Part shown: piece by piece, positions 56,150-64,000 of the stretch
Layout: each line of letters starts with the position of its first letter
How positions within the stretch are numbered: position 1 is the stretch's first letter
NCBI GenBank assembly: GCA_020746995.1
Contig: JAGPXD010000001.1
Span: forward strand, 5,580,001 to 5,644,000
Direction: 5' to 3'
DNA length: 64,000 bases
From: Plectosphaerella cucumerina
Lineage: Eukaryota; Ascomycota; Sordariomycetes; Glomerellales; Plectosphaerellaceae
Translations under genes and position numbers: made by a program
The notes under the pieces: generated by a model
Database searches by the model: none
The model's input: only the letters and a program-made list of their open reading frames with translations
What the model was told of the DNA's origin: nothing

Positions 56150-59100
56150 TCACTCGTCGCCCCTCCACTCCTCATACTCCAGACCACCCAGGACCTTGTC
56201 CACCTGGGGCTGCGAGATGAAGGAGCAGAGGGCTCCCCTCCGCGACCTCGAGGCCGCAGGCGTCTGCGCCGCCGTCGGCAGGGTCGCCACCCCCGCGTCC
56301 GGCACCTTCTCTCCGACCGCTTCCAGCCAGGCGCTCAGGGTCGCCGTGGCCCGAGGACCGGCGTCGACGTTGCCGGCGGGCGGCAGGAAACGGTCCTCCG
56401 GGTCGAGGGGCGATACGATCATCGCGCCCTCACCGGTCTCCCGCTCCTCCGCTCCAGGGATGCTGGTGGTGCCGAACAGGAGCTGCTTCTCCCATTCTTC
56501 CCTGCCTCGGCCGTCGAGCTCGACCCGGTCCGAGTTGTCGTCTTCTGGCGCGGGGATGCGCCTCCGGAGCCGGCCCTCCAGCACCTCCACCTCCAGGGTG
56601 TGCGCCGTCACGAAGAAGTAGACGTGCACCGGCCGGGTCTGGCCGTTCCTGACCGAGCGTCCCTTCGCCTGCCGCAAGTACATGTGGTAGTTGCGGGCGT
56701 CGGTGTGCAGCGGGGCTGCGAAGAGGACGTGGTTGGCCTCGGTCAGGTTCGTCCCGGCCGACTCCGAGGACATGAGGCTTTGGAGGAGGACCGCGACGCC
56801 CTCCGTCTTCTTGAAGTTCCGGATCGCGACGGCGTCCGTGTCGGCGCCGCGGGTCTGGAAGGTGGGGATGCCGGCGTCCCGGAGGGCGGCGGCGAGCTCT
56901 GCCTTGGTGAGGCCGTCGCTGGTGAAGATGAGCGCCTTTTCCCCGGCCGGCGCCACCTCCTGCTGGATCACCTCGACGATCTTGGCCACCTTTGCGCTGG
57001 TGCCGTCAAAGTCGATGCGGCGGTCCGGGTCTGCCTCGACGAGCTTGACGCACCTGATCAGGGCGCCGTCGTTGAGCGAGTTGCAGTCGCTCGCCGGGCA
57101 TTCCCAGGACTCGCTTCCGCCGCGGTGGTGGAAGTCGATGGCGCACGATTCGCAAAGAATGTGGCCGCAGGTGACGAAGATCGAGAGGCCGTCGTCGTTG
57201 GCCGGGAACTCGGACTCGCAGGCGTCGCACTCGATGGTCGAGGTGGCCTTGTCGGGGGTGGCGAGGCGCGTCAGCAGGCAGAGGCTTCGGGACACGCGGA
57301 CGAACTCCTTGATGCCGGCGTTGATGGTCTGGACGAGCATCATCTTCTGCAGCACGGCTTGGTCGAATTGGGCCGACCGCTCGGTGTAGGTCCGAGGGTG
57401 GCGGGGGCGCTGCGGGTAGAGCTTGCTGCCGTATTCGAAGTCACTGGCCCTGAGGTCGCCGCGGTGGAACTTGTTGAGCGCTGCGATGGTCAGGGACGAC
57501 TGGCGGAACCCGCACTTCTCGGCAAACTGCTCGGCGTTGGCGTCGCGGTACTCTTTGATGACCTTGAGGATGCCTTCGTTCGTCGTGGTCGAGTGCTTGT
57601 TGTTGGGCAGCTGACGGCGCCACTCATCGGCCTGATCGCGGACGCGCTCGAACTCGTCGGGGGACATGTCCTTGAGGCACTCGCTGTTCAGATTGTACCA
57701 ATCGGCGGGGCTGTGCGTGGAGGCGGACGTCTGCCACTCTTCGGCGTGGGTCCAGTTGTCTCTGTCCATGAGCTTGCTTTCGTCGGATTCCTAAACCGGC
57801 GCAAGTGCTCTGAGGAGGTCGTTGCGGATCTTGGTGCTTCCGATTGTGACGGGCTTCTCGGCGAAGATGCGATCGATGATCCTGAGGAAGTGGCTGCTGT
57901 AGTCGGTGCTCTTGGCCAGCTGGCTCTCGTACAGGGTCTTGGTCTTCGCGCCTTCCTTCTTGATGCGTTCCTTGATCTTGTCGATATTCTCGTCGGCGCG
58001 GACGGAGCAGTACATGTAGGCGTCAAAGTGGCTCTTGAGGCGTCGCTTGTGCGTGTCGAGCTCCTCGGTCTTGAGCTTGATCATCATCGCGAGGAAATCC
58101 TTGGCCTTGGGGTTCTTGCCCAAACCTTGATGGTCGCCGAGGACGTGCTTTCTGTACAGAGACAGGTTCGAAGATGCCTGGAGGAGGAGGGTCTGGACGG
58201 CCTTCTTCCAGCACGTGCGGAGGTGCTCTTTGACGGTGCCTGACTTCTTGATGCTGTCTTTGCCGTATCCAGCGATGAGAATGGCCTTGACGAACTTGGA
58301 CATGACTTGGTCGAGATCCTCAATGTCCCACTTGGCGTCGTAGAGGTTCTGCACAAGCGAGTTGTAGACGAGAGACGTGATGGCATCCATGTTGACGACG
58401 ACGATGTGTTCAAAGACTTCGATGTGCTTCGTGTCCGTCTCGCGGCGCTGGAGCTTCTGAAGGAGGAACTTGAAGGCTTGCTGGTGGCGCTCGAGAGCAA
58501 AGTTGGTGGACATGGCGTCTCCGTAGCTGCGGAACTGCTCAGCTTGAGTGAGGGCGTCTGTGGTCGGGCCGCGGGTAACAGAGGGGAAGTGGTCTGGCAT
58601 GCGAGGCTCGACGCGGGCGACGTGAATGTTGAGGAGCTTTCCGATGCTGCAGACCTGTCCGAGGTTCTCGAGAGGGGGAGTGCCTGAGAGAATCCATTTG
58701 GCGCTGGCGACAGTGTTGGTGAAGAAGTTGGCAATGGCCCTGTTCTCGTACGAGAACTCGTCGAGGACAACTCTGGCATAGCTGTAGGACTCGAAGAAGG
58801 TGCAGGCGGCCAGCTTGTTTCGAATGACCTCGGGGGGATCGCTCTTGACGGGAACGCTCTTGGAATCATCGTCCTTGGTACCATCGTTCTTGGGATCATT
58901 GCTCTTGGTGGACTTCTTGGGCTTCGCAATCTTGCGAGCAGGCGGATCCGGGGCATCGTCGTTCGGGGCTTCGTCGTCGACGACCTGCACGGAAGCGGCT
59001 CGGGAAGCAGCTCGGCGGGGACGCGAAGGACCGCGGGCGACCTCTGGCTCGGAATCATCCTCTTCTTCTTCGTCGTAAACGTACATCGATGCTTCAGCTT

Positions 59101-62100
59101 CGTCGGCAGCTTCGTCGGCCTCATTCATGGTGACGTCTTTGTCGTCATCTGAAACGAGAGCGTAAGTTTGCCTGGCAGGACGAGAAGCGTTGCGAGCACT
59201 TCGGCGAGGCTGCGTGGAAGAGTCGTCGGTGGTAGCTGGGACCAGGAGACTGTTGATCGGCTGCGTGAAAGTGGACGGCGAGGCGGATGTCTTCTGCTTC
59301 TTGAGAGGGGGACGGCTCGTCGGAAGAGGTGTTCTGCCGTTCGCGTTCTTGGGCTTCATCGCTCGGGAGATGGTGGTGCGTGGTCCAGGACCAGCGACGG
59401 ACTGCTGAATGGCGGGTTCCTCTGTGACAGGCTGTTCGTCATCAGGAGATTCTCTGAGAAGATCTGGCTCATCGAAGTTGTCGTCGGAAACAAACAGCTT
59501 CTCAGATTCAGCGTCGGCGTCGGTAGAAATCTGAGCGGCGGATCGCTTTCCATCCTTGTCCACTCCTTTCGCGGCGCCCTGTCTCATCTTCTTGGCTCCG
59601 GCGCGAGATGATGCTGGGACTGAACGAGCCTGGATATCGACTAGTGTGTCTGTGTCTTTGTTGCGGAACTGGACGATCATGTCGGCAATGTCTGCGTCTG
59701 GATCCTGAGCGAGAGCTTCCTGGAGGATGCCGAGGCGTTCGACTGAGAGTTGGTACAGGTCAGCGAGGGCTCTGTCGGTGAGCTTCTCGTGCGCGAAATC
59801 GGAAGGGCCGCCGGTCATCTTTGCGAGTTCGCGGAGGTAGGTAGCCTTGCCGACGAGGCTGGAATTGGCGATGATGATGTCAGCCTTTTCGAACTGTGCC
59901 TTGTTGATGTCTTTCTCCCTCTGAACGATGTGGACGATCTTCGAGTGACCCATGAACTTTTCCTTCTCGTTCTTCCACTGCTCGACAATCTGAGAAGGGC
60001 AGAAGACGATGGTCGCCTTGAGATGAATGTGGCGATCGCCGGTCCAGCTCTTGCGTTCGTCGATGGAAATTTGGGGCGCTGTGCCTTCGCTCTTCTTGTC
60101 GATGAGAGCGAGCGTGACGACAGTCTTGCCGAAGCCGACGTCGTGGCCGAGAACACCGCCGCGGGAGCGGTTGACAGTCTTGGCGAAACCAGTGAGACGC
60201 ATGCTGCTGTTGGGAATGAGGTACTCGACGGTTTCTTGCTCCATGAACTTTTCTCCGACGTCTTCCTTGGAGAGCATCCAGTCGAGTGACATCTGCTGAG
60301 CTGGAGAGAGAGAATGACCGGTTATGGCAAAGGAGCGTGGCTTTCCGTATTCCTTCTCAGGCCTGGGACGGTCCATGGTGAAGACGTTGGCAAAGGGCTG
60401 CAGGTTCTTGAGGGACGCGGGCCTGACACAAACGTCCACCTTGGCACCTAGCTTGGTCTCGTCGTCGGCTTGTCGGCGAATGCCGCGGTTGAGGCCTTCG
60501 TGAGGGAGAGCCGTCCATGCTTGGTGAGCGAGAGCCGTGGGGTTGAAGGAGATGCGGAGATTGAGCATGGGGTTCTCGTAATCCATCTCGCGGTTGTAGC
60601 AAACGTCAATCTCGATGGGAAGCGGACGAGAAGCATGCGACTGCTTGGAGATCTTGACGGCATCGGGGTCGTTGAAAGTGTTGCCATCTTTGTTGCCCTT
60701 GGTGATGGGTTTCCAGAGATGGTGTGCCTTGGGAAGCTGTGTGTCCTTGTCGAGCTCCCTGAAGATGGAGGGATCAGCGACATCGACGTACCAGTTGTCA
60801 CTCTCGGGAGTGCGTGTGACGCGGTGGATGGCGTGCTTGACGAGGGCGAGAGCATCTTTTTGGTAAGTCTCGGGAACTCGAAGCCAAGTGTTCATGTCTC
60901 GATCTGTGAAGTGACCTTCGCGGAAGGTGTCGCTGTTGGCATCCCAGATCGTGCGGAAGACGGGGACGTCGAAGGGGATGTCCTTGACCGACAGATTGAA
61001 CGTCATGAGAGCGATCGGCTGCTGCTTCACGTCGGGGAAGTGCTTGTACAGCAGGGAGTCTCCGACAGGTTTGATCCACTCTTCCAGTTGGTCTTGCTGA
61101 TGCAGGCCTCTGTTGAGCTGCAGAGAGGGTTCGATGGCCTTGACCCAGAGACCGGAGACGGAGCACTCGACCTCGACATTTTGCTCGGGCTGTTCGGGCA
61201 TGCTGAAATCTTTGGGGAAGAAGCAACTGATCTCGCGATGTGTGGACGGAGACTGCTTAGCGGTCGTAGTGGCAATGATCAAGGAACCTTTCTCCTTCTT
61301 CGTGGGATGAGAGTCGAGGTAGATGAACGACTTGTAGTGACCGAGAGAGTGGTTGCGCATGCTGTAAAGCTGTCCCATGGGAGTAGAGCAGACATCGCTG
61401 TAGGCATAGCCACCTTCGATGAAGTTGAGGTTGTAGGCATTCTCGTATTCCCAGTCGACGATGCGGATGTCCATGTGGCCGTCACCAGGAGTGAGCTTGA
61501 GAGTGATGTTCTTGGTTCCGGGCTGGAAGATCTCGAAGTTCTTGGGCTGAGACATGATGGAGGTACCGCCGCCTTCGTAGTTGATGTCGCAGCGAGCGAG
61601 AGGTTGGAAGCGATCAACGCGTGCGTCCTCGTCCTCGTCCTCTGTGGCGATGTCGGTGCGAGAGAAGATGAGCCAGGTGATCTTGTGCTCGCCGATGACC
61701 ATGCGGATAATGCTTGAGTCAGACCTGAAGTTGACACCAATCTCATCTTCGATGGAGATTTGGTCAAGGTAGTGCGTTGAGATGAGGGCAGAGCAGACGG
61801 CTTCGACAATGCGACCGAACAGTTCCTTCTCCGAAGCGAGGCTGAACACGACATCGTTGCGGCGAGTAATGCCAGCGGTCCACTTGTCGGCCTGAATGAA
61901 AGTGTCCTGAAGCATGCAGAGCCTGCCAGGGAGAATGCGGCGGAGAAGCTCGCGAATGTCCTCTTCGGGGATGGTGGCGTGGACAGGGTGATCGTACAAG
62001 TCGTGCTTGGGGTTGCCGGAACAGGTCTCGCAGCGAACCTCATCGCAGATGGCGCATACCCTGAGATTCTTGCCTGGGTTCTGCTTGCGATAGCCCCTGC

Positions 62101-63965
62101 AAATGCAGTAGCGGCGAATGAGGGGGAAGAGACGACCGAGGTTGGCCAGGTTGTTCTCGTCAAATGTCAGAGTCGAGAAGGAGTGATCGATTTTCATGGG
62201 CTCAGACAGAATCTCCGGCCTGTTCCTCGGGCTGGGGATCATTGAGTAGAGCCTTTCCTGACACGGCACGTTGGTGTCGATCTCCTTGAGACCATCGACG
62301 ATGCGGGGATGAGCAAGGACAGCCTTTCGTTCGCAGATGAGAGCCATGAGAATAGCTGTGCCGACGACGGTGGTGGTCATGGCATTGCCGGCGAGGTCGT
62401 GGAGCTGGCTCTCAGTCATGGCGCAAGTGCTGATGCGATCCACGGGGACACCCTGCATGGCGAGGGCCTCACTTCCAAGGATGAAGCGACCCTGGTCGAG
62501 GATCAAGTTCTGACCATCCGGGAGGATGCAGCCGATGCCGCCATACTTGGGCTTGGTCCGGTAGACGTTCTGACTGACGTCGACGGTGGCCTCCTTGTGA
62601 TTGAGATCATGGTCGGCATTCTTGAGGGCGTCAAGCTGGATGATGTCGAGCAGATCCATGACGCGTGTGCCGAGTGAGAAGATGACATCACCCCAGCTTC
62701 CCTCGCGGAACGTCGCGTTGCCTCTGAGGTCTCTCATGGTGTAGGGGTTTTCGTCACCAAGGCCCTGCCCCTTGCGGTGTTTGTCGTGCTCGAAGAGACA
62801 CATGCGAGCTTCGTTGTCACGCGTGAGGTTGTCGTCGGTCTGGCGCTCTTTGGTACTACGGACGGCGAGGACTTGGGGATCGCTCGCGTCGAGTAGGAAT
62901 GGTTGCAGCCTGTTGATCTCATTGAACCACTTTTGGCCCATCAGCTTGGCCCACTGGGAGACGATGGTCTTGGAGTGTTTGCCGTAGCGGCGGTGGTCAA
63001 CGGCCAAGAGGTAACCACGCTGGCGGGTCTGAGGAACGAGGAAGCTCTTGCTGTTGACCTGGACACTCTCGGCGACAAAGTCAACGAGAGGAAGCCAGAA
63101 GTTCGCGAACTGCTTCCAGGGGGCGCCGGCAACATTCTCGAGGATGACCATCTTGGGGCGTTTGTAGTAGATATGTGTCAGGACGGATGCGAAGGTGATG
63201 AATGACTCTCCAGCTTTTTCCTTGAACATGGCCGCGCGGAGGCGAGCGAGGACTGCCTTGACGTCTTCATCAAACTTGGGGCCTCTGGGCTTCAAGATCT
63301 CTGTGGCTGACTTGGCGATTTGCTTGAAAGTGTTTTCGAGAGCGGAGTTGTCGAGAACATTTGTACGCTGAGAGTTCTGGCCCGAAAAGTCGACGCAGGA
63401 TGTGCCAGCAATAAGAATGTCGGGGGCATCAGGGATAGGAGCCAGAGTGCCGTGGGCGGTGGTTCTAAAATGGCAGTGTTAGCTATCGTGCTTTTCTTGA
63501 TGGAAGTGGAAGTGATTAGTGAGCTTACGCTTCGGACTTGTCTGGATCGGATATCTCGACGACGTCGCGGAAGATTTCTCCCTCTGGCTTGGCGTTGGCC
63601 TCAATGAAACCCTGCTTGCAGCTCTCGATCTCGGCGCTGAAGGTGTGAGTGGCATGGAACAGGTTGGGGTGTCCGTTGGCCACGGCAGCATCTTGAAACT
63701 CGCGAAGAGCGAGGACGGGCGCGTCAGTGCCGGAGCACATTGTGCCGATGGTAAAGGTGACGCCGTTGGAGTCGACGAGTTCGTCCAAGCCCATCTCCAT
63801 GGCCTGGTGGAGAAAAGCGCCGAAGGCATCTCGGGGCTTGTCAATAGGAGTCTGAAGATCAAGATAGTTGCTGTCGCTGTCGTCTTTCTTCTTGGCCCTA
63901 CCCTTTCCCTTGCCTTTAGGAGAGGAGGAGGCCACGGAGGACTCCGAATCGTGGCCGGACGCCAT
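56150..63965 (-). CDS. DNMT5: DNMT5-type DNA methyltransferase with SNF2 ATPase and RING, interrupted by one in-frame TAG
   Basis: Exon 1 is 63529-63965; after an intron (GTAAGC to TTTTAG), exon 2 runs from 63464. The methyltransferase part (about 70-520) has motif I FTIGTMCSGTDAP, motif IV cysteine Cys169 in GTSCVDFS, ENV at 255-257, QTRQR near 291 and GNAM near 504. A CxC/CxxC zinc cluster follows near 600. The SNF2 lobe has Walker A GHDVGFGKT near 1250, DEFS near 1713 and SGTPP near 1740. At 57791-57793 the frame meets TAG after 2036 residues. The same frame continues (ATG at 57769) with a RING (CDAC...CxxC, residues 181-229 of that part) and helicase-C motif QAKGRSVRNGQ, to 56150. This is the DNMT5 order, a CpG maintenance enzyme in some fungi. 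Whether one protein is made is unknown. Confidence 0.85.
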
Positions 63966-64000
63966 GGTGAGTGCTTGGGAGAGTAGAGTAACTGATGCGG
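63966..64000. other. leader of the DNMT5 gene, cut by the window edge
   Basis: Only 35 bases of presumed 5' untranslated sequence. Confidence 0.5.

Noticed and set aside
56135..58243. 702-codon plus-strand ORF
   Set aside because: Antisense to the RING/helicase part of the DNMT5 locus, whose motifs are clear on the minus strand.
1..64000. CRISPR arrays, rRNA genes, transposons
   Set aside because: No regularly spaced repeats, rRNA-like segments, transposase or reverse transcriptase motifs were seen in either strand.

Overview
This is nuclear DNA from a filamentous ascomycete (Pezizomycotina). A Sordariomycete is most likely; that rank is an inference from protein resemblance, not from a search. 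The signs are short 45-100 nt introns with GTRAGT donors and CTRAC/CTAAC branch sites, GC-rich third codon positions that create long antisense ORFs, an autophagy E1 of about 700 residues, a DNMT5-type methyltransferase and an intron-containing nuclear tRNA-Glu. I see 20 protein genes and one tRNA gene, with no bacterial-type operon, CRISPR array or recognisable transposon.

Left part (1-10840): tRNA-Glu(CUC), an F-box-like gene with an apparent frameshift, a small secreted eight-cysteine protein, an ornithine cyclodeaminase/mu-crystallin family enzyme, then about 4.6 kb without a convincing gene. The right end of that stretch looks like the long 5' leader, with an intron, of the next gene. 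Middle (10841-26364): an Aim21-like actin-patch protein, mitochondrial ETF-ubiquinone oxidoreductase, a vacuolar-type MFS transporter, a DOMON-cytochrome b561 membrane protein, inositol-3-phosphate synthase and a small one-pass membrane protein of unknown function. After a 3.7 kb gap come a LIM-domain protein (one GC-AG intron), a DUF3405 type II membrane protein, dCMP deaminase and Atg7.

Right part (42350-64000): two head-to-head genes, at 42350-46170 (minus) and 46899-47976 (plus), encode proteins that share a MACPF/perforin-like signature (YGDxF followed by a GG pair). The large one also has a coiled coil and a jacalin-like C-terminal region. Then follow an MFS transporter with a 13 nt microexon, a membrane J-domain protein, an unknown protein, ureidoglycolate lyase and a 7.8 kb DNMT5 locus. 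The DNMT5 reading frame is continuous across methyltransferase, SNF2 ATPase, RING and helicase-C parts except for one in-frame TAG at 57791-57793.

Most genes are housekeeping (lipid, nucleotide and purine metabolism, autophagy, cytoskeleton). The two most unusual items are the divergent MACPF-like pair and the interrupted DNMT5. Exon limits were read by eye from splice consensus and reading frame; none is confirmed by transcripts.
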